Source of the DNA: an uncultured beta proteobacterium
GTDB taxonomy: Bacteria > Pseudomonadota > Gammaproteobacteria > Burkholderiales > SG8-41
NCBI GenBank assembly: GCA_903889565.1
Contig: CAISYC010000005.1
Span: 1 to 64,000 of the forward strand
Direction of reading: 5' to 3'
Length of the DNA: 64,000 nt
The translations under genes were made by a program, and so were the position numbers. Of this stretch, positions 8,232-17,165 are shown piece by piece (the first letter of the stretch is position 1; the number at the start of each line of letters is the position of its first letter). The notes beneath the pieces are model-generated. The model was given only the letters and a program-made list of their open reading frames with translations. It was not told the origin of the DNA and searched no databases.

Positions 8232-8939
8232 ATGCCGCCGGACACCGCCAGTTTGGAAACACTCACATCGACCGCAACCCGCGCCCCGCAACGGCTGGTG
8301 CGGATCGACGTCTACGAGCGTATCCGTGGCGAAATCCTCTCCTGCGCGCTGCGACCCGGCACCCAGCTGCAGGAAAAAGACCTCGCCGAAAAATACGGTG
8401 TAAGCAAATCGCCGGTGCGTGACGCCCTGCTGCGACTGCAAGAGCAGCATCTGATCGAGGTGCTGCCGCGCAAGGGTTACCGCGTGACGCCGATCTCGAT
8501 GGGCGAAATCGGCGAGATGTATGAAATGCGCTCGATCCTCGAGTGCGCCTGCGTGCGCCGCCTGATCGACCATGCCGGTGACGCCGAACTGGCCGCGCTC
8601 GAAGGCGTCGCCGCCGCGCCGCAGGACAGCGGAGTCGCGCCGTGGATTCAATACAACCGCAATTTCCACCTCGCCCTCGCGCGCGCCTCGGGCAACAGCC
8701 GCCTGACGCGCGCGACCATCGAGGTGATCGAACAATTCGACCGGCTGATCTACATGAACATGAGCAACGTGCTGCGCGAGGCCGGCAACCTGCAGCAGTT
8801 CGTCGATGAACACACGGCCATCGTCGCCGCCATCCGCCGCCGCGACAAACGCGCCGCGGTGGCGCTGACGCGCGCGCATGTCGAATCGTCGCGCGAGCTG
8901 CTGCTCGAACAAATCGGCGAACTCGCCGTCGTACCCTGA
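8232..8939 (+). CDS. GntR-family regulator, FCD subfamily
   Basis: This 235-residue protein has an N-terminal winged helix-turn-helix (about 25-90; EKYGVSKSPVRDALLRL) and a C-terminal all-helical FCD effector domain (about 95-220) with the metal-binding histidine pattern NRNFHLALA and later HVESSRE. FCD regulators usually respond to organic acids and control catabolic operons. It lies between the Mo-hydroxylase operon (divergent) and the aldolase/lyase genes (41 bp downstream, same strand) and could control either. Confidence 0.9.
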   Translation: MPPDTASLETLTSTATRAPQRLVRIDVYERIRGEILSCALRPGTQLQEKDLAEKYGVSKSPVRDALLRLQEQHLIEVLPRKGYRVTPISMGEIGEMYEMRSILECACVRRLIDHAGDAELAALEGVAAAPQDSGVAPWIQYNRNFHLALARASGNSRLTRATIEVIEQFDRLIYMNMSNVLREAGNLQQFVDEHTAIVAAIRRRDKRAAVALTRAHVESSRELLLEQIGELAVVP

Positions 8940-8980
8940 TACAGGGACAATAACCAAAAACGAATTTCAGAGGAGATCGC

Positions 8981-9766
8981 ATGAATATTTACCCGAATCA
9001 CACCAAACAGCAGCTCGACGCCGGCAGGATCGCGATCGGCATGGGCCTGCACGTGTCGCGCACCACCGACATCGGCGCCATCGCCAAGACCTGCGGCTAC
9101 GACTGGCTGTTCATCGACATGGAGCATTCGGCGCTTGATATCGGCACCGCCGCGCAGATCGCCTCGGCCGCATTGCCGATCGGCATTTCGCCGCTGGTGC
9201 GCGTGCCCGGCAAGGAACACCACCACGCTTCGCGCCTGCTCGATTCGGGCGCGCAGGGCATCGTGGTGCCGCACGTCGATTCGGTGCAGGAAGCGAAGAA
9301 CGCGGTGTCGTACTGCAAATATCCGCCGATCGGCCATCGCTCGATCTACGGCCAGCTGCCGCAGTTCGGCTTCAAGTCGCTGCCGCTGACCGAGGCGACC
9401 ACGCTCGCCAACAATGAAACGCTGGTCATCATCATGCTCGAAACGCCGGCGGCGATCGGACTCGCCGACGAGATCGCGGCCCTGCCCGGCGTCGATGTCG
9501 TCATGATCGGCACCAACGATCTCTGCGCCGAGATGGGCATCCCCGGCCAGTACGGCGACCCGAAGGTCGCTGCCGCCTACAAAACCGTGATCGAGGCCTG
9601 CCGCAGGCACGGCAAGCATCCGGGCATGGGCGGCGTGGTCGATCACAAGCTGATGGACCAGTACATCAATATGGGCATGCGCTTTATCCTCTCCGGCAAC
9701 GACACCGGCTTTCTGATGGCCGGCGCGCGCGCGCGGTCGGAGTTTCTGCACGGACTGAAGTACTAA
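8981..9766 (+). CDS. HpcH/HpaI family aldolase
   Basis: This 261-residue class II, metal-dependent pyruvate aldolase cleaves or forms 2-keto-3-hydroxy acids. Typical motifs are LFIDMEHSALD near residue 45, the acid-base region GAQGIVVPHVDS near 95, the metal-binding glutamate in IIMLETPAA near 150, and MIGTNDLCAEMG near 180 with the metal-binding aspartate. A strong AGAGGAG Shine-Dalgarno precedes ATG 8981. It starts 41 bp after the GntR gene. The substrate is unknown. Confidence 0.9.
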   Translation: MNIYPNHTKQQLDAGRIAIGMGLHVSRTTDIGAIAKTCGYDWLFIDMEHSALDIGTAAQIASAALPIGISPLVRVPGKEHHHASRLLDSGAQGIVVPHVDSVQEAKNAVSYCKYPPIGHRSIYGQLPQFGFKSLPLTEATTLANNETLVIIMLETPAAIGLADEIAALPGVDVVMIGTNDLCAEMGIPGQYGDPKVAAAYKTVIEACRRHGKHPGMGGVVDHKLMDQYINMGMRFILSGNDTGFLMAGARARSEFLHGLKY

Positions 9767-9772
9767 AATAAA

Positions 9773-9880
9773 ACTCCCTCGCCCCGCCACGACGGGGAGA
9801 GGGCAGGGGTGAGGGGCAGGCGATTGCGACAACACAACACCCCCTCACCCTGCCCTCTCCCCCTTTGCAGGGGGCGAGGG
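9773..9880. repeat. Inverted repeat, family D copy 1 (CCCTCGCCCC type)
   Basis: The left arm CCCTCGCCCCGCC...GGGCAGGGGTGAGGGG pairs with the right arm CCCCTCACCCTGCCC...GGGGGCGAGGG across a short centre, giving a nearly perfect palindrome of about 108 bp. A related element is at 16063-16193. It sits between aldolase and lyase genes on the same strand, so it could attenuate or process that transcript. Confidence 0.7.
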
Positions 9881-9907
9881 AAATTTGAGAATTAAACGGA
9901 GCGAACC

Positions 9908-10852
9908 ATGAGCATGGGCAAAAAACTGCGTGCACTGATGCACGACGGCAAACACCATTTCACGCCGGGCATCACGACGCCGCTGCACGCGATGATCTGC
10001 GAAAAGGCCGGCTTCGAATTCATCTACATGGGCGGCTACGACGTTTCGCTCACGCTGCTGGGGCTGCCCGACGTCGGCCTGATCAACGGCCAGGAGATGG
10101 CTGCCAACGCCGGCAACATCGCGCGCGCGGTGGGCATCCCGGTGATTGCCGATGCCGACACCGGCTACGGCAATGCCATCAATGTCATGCGCACGGTGCG
10201 CGATTTCGAAAACGCCGGGGTTGCCGCCATTCACATCGAGGACCAGATCAGCCCCAAGCGCTGCGGTCACGTTGCCGGCAAACAGGTCATCGCGCTCGAC
10301 GAGGCTGCCGGCAAGATCCGCGCCGCCTGCGATGCGCGCAGCAATCCCGACTTCGTCATCATCGCGCGCACCGATGCGGTGGCCGCAATCGGCGGCGGCC
10401 TCGATGAAGCGATCCGCCGCGCCAAGGCCTATGCGAAGGCCGGCGCCGACATGATCTTCCCCGAGTTCCCGAATTCGGACCTCGCGATGCCAAAGCGTTT
10501 CGCGGAGGAAGTGCACAAGGAATTCCCGAACCTGCCGCTTTACTTCAACTATTCGTCGAATCTCAAGTGGCACGAATCGGGCGCCACCTTCGACGACGTC
10601 GCGGCCATCGGCTTCAAGATGATGCATGTTTCGCTGGCGGGCCTGCGCACCTCGATGCAGGGCATGTTCGATTACGCCGCCGACCTCAAGGCGCGCGGCG
10701 CGGTAGCCGAAATCGAATACGAAAAACGCCTGCTCAACCATCCGATGGGGCCGTGCAACGCGTTCGCCGGTTTCCCGAAGATCATGGCGCTGGAGGAAAA
10801 GTACCTGCCGGCCGACGAGCTGAAAAAGAAGTATCAGGCGGGCGGGCACTAA
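9908..10852 (+). CDS. Isocitrate lyase/PEP mutase family lyase
   Basis: This 314-residue TIM-barrel enzyme is of the 2-methylisocitrate lyase/oxaloacetate decarboxylase group. The catalytic loop PKRCGH contains C119, the Mg-binding D82-A-D84 (DADTGYG) is present, and E111-D112 (HIEDQ) is conserved. All catalytic residues expected for C-C lyase activity are therefore in place. It lies between the HpcH aldolase and a Bug gene, consistent with catabolism of a branched or hydroxylated dicarboxylate. The exact substrate is open. Confidence 0.88.
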   Translation: MSMGKKLRALMHDGKHHFTPGITTPLHAMICEKAGFEFIYMGGYDVSLTLLGLPDVGLINGQEMAANAGNIARAVGIPVIADADTGYGNAINVMRTVRDFENAGVAAIHIEDQISPKRCGHVAGKQVIALDEAAGKIRAACDARSNPDFVIIARTDAVAAIGGGLDEAIRRAKAYAKAGADMIFPEFPNSDLAMPKRFAEEVHKEFPNLPLYFNYSSNLKWHESGATFDDVAAIGFKMMHVSLAGLRTSMQGMFDYAADLKARGAVAEIEYEKRLLNHPMGPCNAFAGFPKIMALEEKYLPADELKKKYQAGGH

Positions 10853-10870
10853 AACTTCATCGTCATCGCC

Positions 10871-11821
10871 GTGCGCTTCGCGCTGCTGATCGCGGTTGCC
10901 GTGCTCGCACCGGCGGCGGCAGCGGATTTTCCAACCAAACCGGTACGCCTGATCGTGCCGCTGTCGGCCGGCGGCGGCACCGACCTGTTCGCGCGCATGC
11001 TGGCGCGGCAGCTCGGCGAACGCTGGGGGCAGCAGGTCGTGGTCGATAACCGCGCGGGCGCCAGCGGCATGCTCGGCACCGACCTCGCAGCCAAGGCCGC
11101 GCCCGACGGCTACACGCTGGTCATGGTATCGAGCACGCACACGATGCTGCCGAGCCTGGAACCCGCGATGCCGTTCGACCCGCTGCGCGATTTCGCCGCG
11201 ATCACGCAGGCCACCGCGCAACCCTATGTGCTCGGCGTGCATCCGGCGCTTGAAGCGGCGAGCGTGCGCGAATTCATCGCATTGGCAAAAGCGAGACCCG
11301 GCCGCCTCAATTATTCCTCGGGCGGCAACGGCAGCGCCCCGCATATCGGCACCGAACTGCTGAAGAGCATGGCCGGCATCGACCTCGTGCACGTCGCCTA
11401 CAAGGGCGGCGCGCCGGCGATCCTCGCGCTGGCCGCCGGCGAAGTCGCACTCTCGTTCGGCAGCCTGCCCACGACGCTGCCGCTGGTGCATGCGGGAAAA
11501 ATCCGCGCGCTGGCGGTGAGCAGCCTGAAACGCACAGCGGCGGCGGCCGGGTTGCCGACGATCGCGGAAGCGGGCGTGCCGGAATTCGAGATCATCAACT
11601 GGTACGGCCTGCTGGCGCCGGCAAAAACGCCTGCCGTGGTGGTGCAAACGATTTACGCGGCGAGCGCGCGGACGCTGCAGAACCCTGAGATTCGCGAGCG
11701 CCTGCTGAAAGACGGCAGCGACGTGGTGGCGAGCACGCCGGTCGCATTCAACGAATACATCAGGCGCGATATCGCGAAGTGGATCGGCGTTGTGAAAGCC
11801 GCCAATATCCGCTCCGAATAA
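10871..11821 (+). CDS. Bug/TctC solute-binding protein
   Basis: This is 316 residues starting at GTG 10871, only 18 bp after the lyase stop, so probably the same operon. The signal peptide (about 1-18) is short and ends PAAAADFP. Hallmarks are LIVPLSAGGGTD, VVDNRAGASG and APDGYT. No strong Shine-Dalgarno is visible, so coupling to the upstream gene is likely. Together with the aldolase, lyase and the downstream flavin dehydrogenase it makes an uptake-plus-catabolism set. Confidence 0.88.
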   Translation: MRFALLIAVAVLAPAAAADFPTKPVRLIVPLSAGGGTDLFARMLARQLGERWGQQVVVDNRAGASGMLGTDLAAKAAPDGYTLVMVSSTHTMLPSLEPAMPFDPLRDFAAITQATAQPYVLGVHPALEAASVREFIALAKARPGRLNYSSGGNGSAPHIGTELLKSMAGIDLVHVAYKGGAPAILALAAGEVALSFGSLPTTLPLVHAGKIRALAVSSLKRTAAAAGLPTIAEAGVPEFEIINWYGLLAPAKTPAVVVQTIYAASARTLQNPEIRERLLKDGSDVVASTPVAFNEYIRRDIAKWIGVVKAANIRSE

Positions 11822-11896
11822 GAGCCGCCGCGTTGCCTCGACAATTGATTCTCGCTACACTCGAAGCGCTTACTCCTTGCCTGCAGAAAAAATAAA

Positions 11897-13081
11897 ATGA
11901 ATTTCCGTCACGCGCAAAACATCGAGGATCTGCGCGCAATCGCGAGGTCGCGCCTGCCGAAGATCGCGCGGGACTTTCTCGACGGCGGCGCCGAAGACAA
12001 TCTGACGCTGGACAACAACCGCGATGTCTTCCGGCGCATCCGCTTCCGGCCGCACACCCTGATCGACGTCTCGAAGCGTTCGGCGAAAACGGAAATTTTC
12101 GGCAAGACCTTCAGCGCGCCCTTCGGCATCGCGCCGACCGGCGCGGCCGGCCTCTATGGTTTCAAGGCCGACACGGCAATGGCGCGCGCGGCGCGCGACG
12201 CGGGGCTACCGTTCATTTTGAGCACCGCCTCGTTCGAACCGCTCGAAGAAGTCGCGCAGGCGGCCAATGGCGGCACGCTGTGGTTCCAACTCTACATGGC
12301 GAAGAACCGGGCGCCGGTGGAAAAACTCGTTACGCGCGCGCTCAATGCGGGATTCGAAGCACTGATCCTCACCAGCGACGTCGCCGCGATGGGCAACCGC
12401 GAAGACAACCGCCGCAACGGTTTTACCACGCCGCTGAAACTCAACATGCGCAATCTGATCGACGGCGCGCTGCATCCGCGCTGGTCGGTCGATGTTTTTC
12501 TGCGCACCCTGCTCGACTCCGGCGTGCCGCGCTATCAAAACGTCAGCCGCGACGGCAATGAACGCATCATCGACAGCAAGGTGGCCGAATTTCAGGAGCG
12601 GCGCGAAGAGGTCAACTGGGAGGATTTCCGCTGGCTGCGCGAATTCTGGCCGCGCAAGCTTTTCATCAAGGGCGTGGTGCGCGGCGACGATGCCGCCAAA
12701 GCGCAGCAGCTCGGCGCCGACGGCGTGTTAATTTCCAACCACGGCGGACGCCAGCTCGACGGCATCATCTCGCCGCTCGAGGCGATCCCCGAAATCCGCG
12801 CTGCCACCGGCGACAATTTCATGGTGATGGCCGACGGCGGTTTCCGCCGCGGTGCCGACATCATCAAGGCGGTCGCCCTCGGCGCCGACATGGCCTTCGT
12901 CGGCCGGCCGCTGCTCTACGGCATCTCCGCCGGCGGCGAAGCCGGGGCAAAACATGCGCTGACAATTCTGCAGTCGGAGATTGACCGCGTGCTCGCACTC
13001 ACCGGCATTTGCTCGATCGACGAACTCGGTCCAGATCTGTTGTGGCATCCGGATTTTGTGCCGGTGCCCGCGCGGCAGTAA
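11897..13081 (+). CDS. FMN-dependent alpha-hydroxy-acid dehydrogenase (LldD-like)
   Basis: This 394-residue TIM-barrel flavoprotein is of the lactate dehydrogenase/glycolate oxidase family, which oxidises L-2-hydroxy acids to 2-oxo acids. Visible motifs are APTGAAGLYGF near residue 80, FQLYMAKNR near 130, and the active-site histidine and arginine in LISNHGGRQLD near 280, followed by the FMN phosphate site ADGGFRRGADI. The length is normal for the family. It would act on a 2-hydroxy acid made or used by the neighbouring aldolase and lyase. Confidence 0.9.
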   Translation: MNFRHAQNIEDLRAIARSRLPKIARDFLDGGAEDNLTLDNNRDVFRRIRFRPHTLIDVSKRSAKTEIFGKTFSAPFGIAPTGAAGLYGFKADTAMARAARDAGLPFILSTASFEPLEEVAQAANGGTLWFQLYMAKNRAPVEKLVTRALNAGFEALILTSDVAAMGNREDNRRNGFTTPLKLNMRNLIDGALHPRWSVDVFLRTLLDSGVPRYQNVSRDGNERIIDSKVAEFQERREEVNWEDFRWLREFWPRKLFIKGVVRGDDAAKAQQLGADGVLISNHGGRQLDGIISPLEAIPEIRAATGDNFMVMADGGFRRGADIIKAVALGADMAFVGRPLLYGISAGGEAGAKHALTILQSEIDRVLALTGICSIDELGPDLLWHPDFVPVPARQ

Positions 13082-13085
13082 TTTC

Positions 13086-13240
13086 GCAGGGCGGATGAGC
13101 GAAGCGTTATCCGCCGGATGCGCTTTTATTGATCACTTATACATACGGCGGAAGGCGCTGCGCTTTTCCGCCCTGCCACTAAACTTAAAATGCACCAACG
13201 CTCGCCGAGATTGTTTGCAGGCGAGGCGCCTGCGCCACAA
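13086..13240. repeat. Palindromic repeats, family B copy 2 and a family A half copy
   Basis: GGGCGGATGAGCGAAGCG...ATCCGCC and then GGCGGAAGGCGCTGCGCTTTTCCGCC (to about 13177) form two adjacent hairpins. A short GCAGGCGAGGCGCCTGC palindrome follows at about 13217-13233. They lie between the convergent dehydrogenase and methyltransferase-fold genes. Confidence 0.6.
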
Positions 13241-13242
13241 AA

Positions 13243-14115
13243 TCAAGGCTTCGCGTCGACCAATACCCTGCCCGCCGCATTGCGCTCGCGCGCATGCGTG
13301 AAGCCGGCCTTCACCGCCTCGCCGAGATCGAAGCGAAAGCCTTTATCTTCTGACAGTTTGCGAGCGCGCGCCGCGAACTGCTCTTCGCTCAATTCAATCT
13401 TTCGCGGCAGCGAGATAAACATCTTGTTGCCGGCACCGGCGACGCCAAGAATGTAGACATCGTCGAACACGTCCTGATAAGTGCGCAGCATCGAATCGTA
13501 GAGCCGGTTGGCGTAGCGGTCCCACACATTGCCGATGACCACGCCGCCGGGGGTCAGGGCGTGGCGCACCGCCTGCAGGAATTCGCGCGTGGTGAGATGC
13601 GCGGGCACTTCGCTCGACGAAAACGCATCGAGAAAAATCACGTCATAGGGTTCGCGCACCGCCTCGATAAATGCGCGGCCGTCGGCGGCATGCGCATGCA
13701 GGGCAGCATCTTCGCGGAAATCGAGAAATTCGCGCGCAACTTCGATGACCTGCGGGTCGATATCGACGGCGTCGATCGCTGCCTCTGGATAATGTTTGCG
13801 CAAAAACATCGGCAACGTGCCGCCGCCGACGCCGATCACCAGCAGGCGGCGCGGATTGTCGGCGAGCGCAAGACCGGCGAACGCCGACTGCGTGTATTTA
13901 AGCACCAGGTAATCGGGGTCGCCCGGTTTGACCACGCTCTGGCGCGGACCGCTGCGGCCGAAGCGCAGCGTGCGCACGCCGTCGTCGCTTTCGGTGACGA
14001 CGATCGAGCCGAACATCGATGGCTGTTCATAGAGCAGGTTGTCCGCGGCGCAAACCGCCGGCGCCGCCAGCCATACCAGCAGAACAATCAGGTGATGCAT
14101 CCGGTTTAATGTCAT
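13243..14115 (-). CDS. Spermidine synthase-like protein with a signal peptide
   Basis: This is 290 residues from ATG 14115 (TGAGG Shine-Dalgarno); ATG 14127 would overlap the upstream Bug stop as ATGA. The core is a Rossmann fold of the spermidine-synthase type: VIGVGGGTLPMFLR (motif I, about 75-90), DAVDIDPQVIEVA (motif II) and DVIFLDAF (about 145). The N-terminus HLIVLLVWLAAPAVCAA looks like a Sec signal peptide, which is odd because SAM and decarboxylated SAM are cytoplasmic. It may instead be a membrane anchor. It is the last gene after two tandem Bug genes. No polyamine role is implied. Confidence 0.75.
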   Translation of the reverse strand: MTLNRMHHLIVLLVWLAAPAVCAADNLLYEQPSMFGSIVVTESDDGVRTLRFGRSGPRQSVVKPGDPDYLVLKYTQSAFAGLALADNPRRLLVIGVGGGTLPMFLRKHYPEAAIDAVDIDPQVIEVAREFLDFREDAALHAHAADGRAFIEAVREPYDVIFLDAFSSSEVPAHLTTREFLQAVRHALTPGGVVIGNVWDRYANRLYDSMLRTYQDVFDDVYILGVAGAGNKMFISLPRKIELSEEQFAARARKLSEDKGFRFDLGEAVKAGFTHARERNAAGRVLVDAKP

Positions 14116-14123
14116 GTCGAGCC

Positions 14124-15068
14124 TCATTCCGCGCGCAGGCCGGCGTCGCGAATCACCTTGCCCCACTTGGCCATTTCAGATTTCATCAATGCAGCGAGTT
14201 GTTCGGGCGGCCCTCCGACCGGCTCGACGCCGGCGTTGAGAAAACGCGCGCGCGTCTCCGCCGTCTTCAGCACCGCCTGCGTTTCCTGGTTGAGGCGTTG
14301 AATGATGGCGGCGGGCGTTTTCGCTGGTGCGAATATCGCGAACACCGAAATCGATTCATAACCCGGCAATCCGGTCGCCGCAATCGTCGGCAGTCCCGGC
14401 AGCAGTGCCGAGGGCTGCGCGCTGGTCACCGCCAGCGCGCGCAGGCGGCCGTTCTTCACGTGCTGCGTCACCGACCCCGGGGTCGGAAACATCAGTTGCA
14501 CGCGGCCGGCGATCAGATCGTTGAGCGCCAGCGACACGCCTTTGTACGGCACGTGCACGATGTCGGTTTTCGCCATCGCCTTGAACAGTTCGGCCGACAG
14601 GTGAAGGGTGGTGCCGGCGGGGCCGGTCGAATAATTGAGTTCGCCCGGATGCGCCTTTGCCAGCGCAATCAAATCGCGCACCGACTTCACCGGCAGCGAG
14701 GGATGCACCACCAGCAGATTGGGCGCGCTGGCGAGCCAGATCACCGGCGCGAAATCGCGCTGCGGATCGAACGATACCTGCTCGCGCAGAAACGGCAGCA
14801 GCCAGATCGTGCTGCCGTAACACAGGAGATTGTAACCGTCGGCGGGCGCCCTCGCCGCCGCTTCGGCAATGACGCCGCCGCCGGCGCGGTTTTCGACCAC
14901 CACCTGCTGGCCGAGTGCGGCCGACAGGCCCTGCGCGACGAGGCACGCCGCGAAATCGCTGCCGCCGCCGACTTCCGCGGTCAGCATGCGCACCGGCTTC
15001 GCCGGATAATTCTGCGCGGCGGCGATGCCGGCGCCGGCGAGCACGGCGAACAGCGCGGCGCGGCGCAT
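14124..15068 (-). CDS. Bug/TctC solute-binding protein (second of a coupled pair)
   Basis: This is 314 residues from ATG 15068, which overlaps the stop of the preceding Bug gene by one base (TGATG). That start is chosen over a longer frame because the signal peptide MRRAALFAVLAGAGIAAA follows directly. The first ligand loop is unusual, TAEVGGGSDF instead of the common PFxPGGxxD, while VVENRAGGG and ADGYN are retained. Translational coupling of two Bug genes suggests equal synthesis of two receptors with related ligands. Confidence 0.88.
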   Translation of the reverse strand: MRRAALFAVLAGAGIAAAQNYPAKPVRMLTAEVGGGSDFAACLVAQGLSAALGQQVVVENRAGGGVIAEAAARAPADGYNLLCYGSTIWLLPFLREQVSFDPQRDFAPVIWLASAPNLLVVHPSLPVKSVRDLIALAKAHPGELNYSTGPAGTTLHLSAELFKAMAKTDIVHVPYKGVSLALNDLIAGRVQLMFPTPGSVTQHVKNGRLRALAVTSAQPSALLPGLPTIAATGLPGYESISVFAIFAPAKTPAAIIQRLNQETQAVLKTAETRARFLNAGVEPVGGPPEQLAALMKSEMAKWGKVIRDAGLRAE

Positions 15069-16042
15069 CAATTCAGCGTGATGCCGGTATCCTTGATCGC
15101 GCGCGACCAGCGCGCGATGTCGGATTTCATGAACTCGGCGAATTCGCGCGGCGAGGTGATCTGCGTTTCGATGCCGAGCGCGGCGATCTGCTCGCGGAAC
15201 TCGGCGGCATTTGCAACCGCCTCCATTTCCGCGTGCAGTCGGTTGACGATCGCTGCCGGCAGATTGCGCGGCGCCGATAATCCGTACCAGGTCACCACAT
15301 CGAGACCGGGCACGCCGGCCTCGGCGATGGTCGGAATATCGGGCGCCAATGCCGAACGGCGCGCACTCGACACGCCGAGCGCGCGCAGCTTGCCCGCGCG
15401 CGCATACGGCAGCGAACTGCCGATGGTGACCATGGTGAGGTTCACTTCGCCGGCGAGTGCGGCGGTCAACGCCGGCCCGGTGCCCTTGTACGGCACGACA
15501 TTGAGATTGATGCCGGCCATGCTGGCAAAGGTCGCGGTGCCGAGGTGGCCGATGCCGCCGGCACCGGTGGTGCTGACGTTGAGCTGCCCCGGTTTGGCCC
15601 TGGCCAGCGCGATGAATTCCTTCACCGTGCTCACCGGCAGCGTCGGATGCACCGTCAGCATGAACGGCGTGTAGGCGAGCATGCCGATCGCGGTGAAATC
15701 GCGAATTGCGTCGTACGGCAGCTTGCGATCCCATGCCGAGGTCATGGCGAACGAGGCGGTGGCGAACAACAGCGTGTAACCGTCCGCCGGACTTTTCGCG
15801 ACGATGTCGGCGCCGATCACGCCGGCCGCGCCCGGCCGGTTGTCAATCACGAAGGGCTGGCCGAGGCGCTCGGCCGCGCGCTGGCCGAACATGCGCGCCA
15901 CGGTGTCGGAGCCGCCGGGCGGAAACAGCACGACGAGACGGATGGGGCGCCGGGGGTAAGCGGCGGGGGTGTCGGCGGCGCATGCGGCGGCACCGGACAA
16001 GCATTGTGCAATAACAATCAGCAACGCACACAGATTACGCAT
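15068..16042 (-). CDS. Bug/TctC solute-binding protein (first of a coupled pair)
   Basis: This is 324 residues from ATG 16042. The longer frame reads through a palindromic repeat and is rejected. The signal peptide covers about 1-24, ending ACAADTPAAYP. Hallmarks are LVVLFPPGGSDT, VIDNRPGAAG and ADGYTLLF. It is upstream of, and overlaps by one base, a second Bug gene. The family D repeat at 16063-16193 separates it from the lyase-family gene. Confidence 0.88.
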   Translation of the reverse strand: MRNLCALLIVIAQCLSGAAACAADTPAAYPRRPIRLVVLFPPGGSDTVARMFGQRAAERLGQPFVIDNRPGAAGVIGADIVAKSPADGYTLLFATASFAMTSAWDRKLPYDAIRDFTAIGMLAYTPFMLTVHPTLPVSTVKEFIALARAKPGQLNVSTTGAGGIGHLGTATFASMAGINLNVVPYKGTGPALTAALAGEVNLTMVTIGSSLPYARAGKLRALGVSSARRSALAPDIPTIAEAGVPGLDVVTWYGLSAPRNLPAAIVNRLHAEMEAVANAAEFREQIAALGIETQITSPREFAEFMKSDIARWSRAIKDTGITLN

Positions 16043-16062
16043 ATGCCCCTCCAACTCCGCGG

Positions 16063-16193
16063 TTTGCTCCTTCCCCCCTTGAGGGGGAAGGCAGGGATGG
16101 GGGGTGAATTTCACCAGAGCAAACTCCGGTGACAATTACAACACCGCCTACTCCCCACCTCTATCCTCCCCCTCAAGGGGGGAGGAAGCCTGC
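16063..16193. repeat. Inverted repeat, family D copy 2
   Basis: CTTCCCCCCTTGAGGGGGAAGGCAG at the left and CCTCCCCCTCAAGGGGGGAGG at the right are each self-complementary and also mutually complementary around GGGATGGGGGG/CCCCACCTCTATCC. The overall form matches the element at 9773-9880. It sits between two minus-strand genes. Confidence 0.65.
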
Positions 16194-16215
16194 TAACAAG
16201 ACTGGTCGCGTTACA

Positions 16216-17094
16216 TTATTTTTCGACCGTCGCCGCCTCAACCTTGTAGTGCTCGTCAAGGCCGATCAGGTCTTCGCATTCCTTGCGCCACTTGATCATG
16301 TTGTCAGGATCAAGGCCGCTGCGGCCGGTTTCCACGAACGACTTGACGACCGCTTTCATCGCCTGCACCGCGGGGCACAGCAGCTGGGTCGGATAGGTGC
16401 CCATCTTGTAACCCATGTCCTCGTATTCCTGGCGCGAGCGCACCGGACGCTTGATGCGGTTGCCTTCGCTCACCACGTAGACGACCGGGCCGTTGATCTC
16501 TTTCGGCGCGAGTTTCATTTCCTCTTCGTTGTTCGGAAAGCACATGATCATTTCCGCACCCGCCTCGAGATAGGCATTGGCGCGCCGGACGCCCTCGGCA
16601 AAGCCGCTGGTGGCCATGCAATCGGTGCGGCCCATGATGACGAAATCCGGATTGGTCTTGGCGGCGACCGCGTATTTGATCTTGTCGACCATTTCCTCGC
16701 ACGACACGGTGTGCTCGACATACTTGTGATAGTGCGCGCGCTTCGGAAAGATCTGGTCTTCGATGTGCATGCCCGCGATGCCCGTGCGCTCGAGTTCTTT
16801 CACCGAACGCATGACATGCAAGGGCTCGCCGAAGCCGGTGCCGGCATCGACGAACACCGGGATTTTCACCGCCGCCGTGATGTAGTGGCAGAGTGTCGCC
16901 AGTTCGGTCAGTGTCATCAGCGGCTCGCTGATCGCCGTGCCCACACCCGCCTGATAGCCGCCGACGTGCACGCACTCGACACCGCCGGCTTCGCACACGC
17001 GCGCCGACATCGGATCGAACACACCCAGCGCCTGAATGAAACCGGGCTTGGCGAGCAATTGGCGGAAACGGGCTGGACCACTTAGCTGACTCAT
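16216..17094 (-). CDS. Isocitrate lyase/PEP mutase superfamily protein with altered active site
   Basis: This 292-residue TIM-barrel protein is clearly in the superfamily (VFVDAGTGFGEPLHV, HIEDQIFPKR), but two key positions differ. The catalytic cysteine of the KKCGH loop is replaced at A120 (PKRAHYH), and the second metal aspartate of the DxD motif is G85 (D83-A-G85). The insertion near residue 200 and the C-terminus (about 230-292) also diverge from the cysteine-containing paralogue at 9908-10852. It is probably not a C-C lyase of the classical type and could act on phosphonates or other 2-oxo acids. It is 71 bp downstream of a Bug gene. Confidence 0.82.
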   Translation of the reverse strand: MSQLSGPARFRQLLAKPGFIQALGVFDPMSARVCEAGGVECVHVGGYQAGVGTAISEPLMTLTELATLCHYITAAVKIPVFVDAGTGFGEPLHVMRSVKELERTGIAGMHIEDQIFPKRAHYHKYVEHTVSCEEMVDKIKYAVAAKTNPDFVIMGRTDCMATSGFAEGVRRANAYLEAGAEMIMCFPNNEEEMKLAPKEINGPVVYVVSEGNRIKRPVRSRQEYEDMGYKMGTYPTQLLCPAVQAMKAVVKSFVETGRSGLDPDNMIKWRKECEDLIGLDEHYKVEAATVEK

Positions 17095-17165
17095 CTTGAT
17101 TCTCCTTTTTTGGTAATGCGTTCAAATAACCGCCCGCCACCGCGCATCGCGCGGAGCGGGAAAAC

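Noticed and set aside
9845-11647. Minus-strand ORF of 600 codons
   Set aside because: It lies opposite the lyase and Bug genes, which have full family motifs. The product is arginine/histidine-rich with no recognisable domain.
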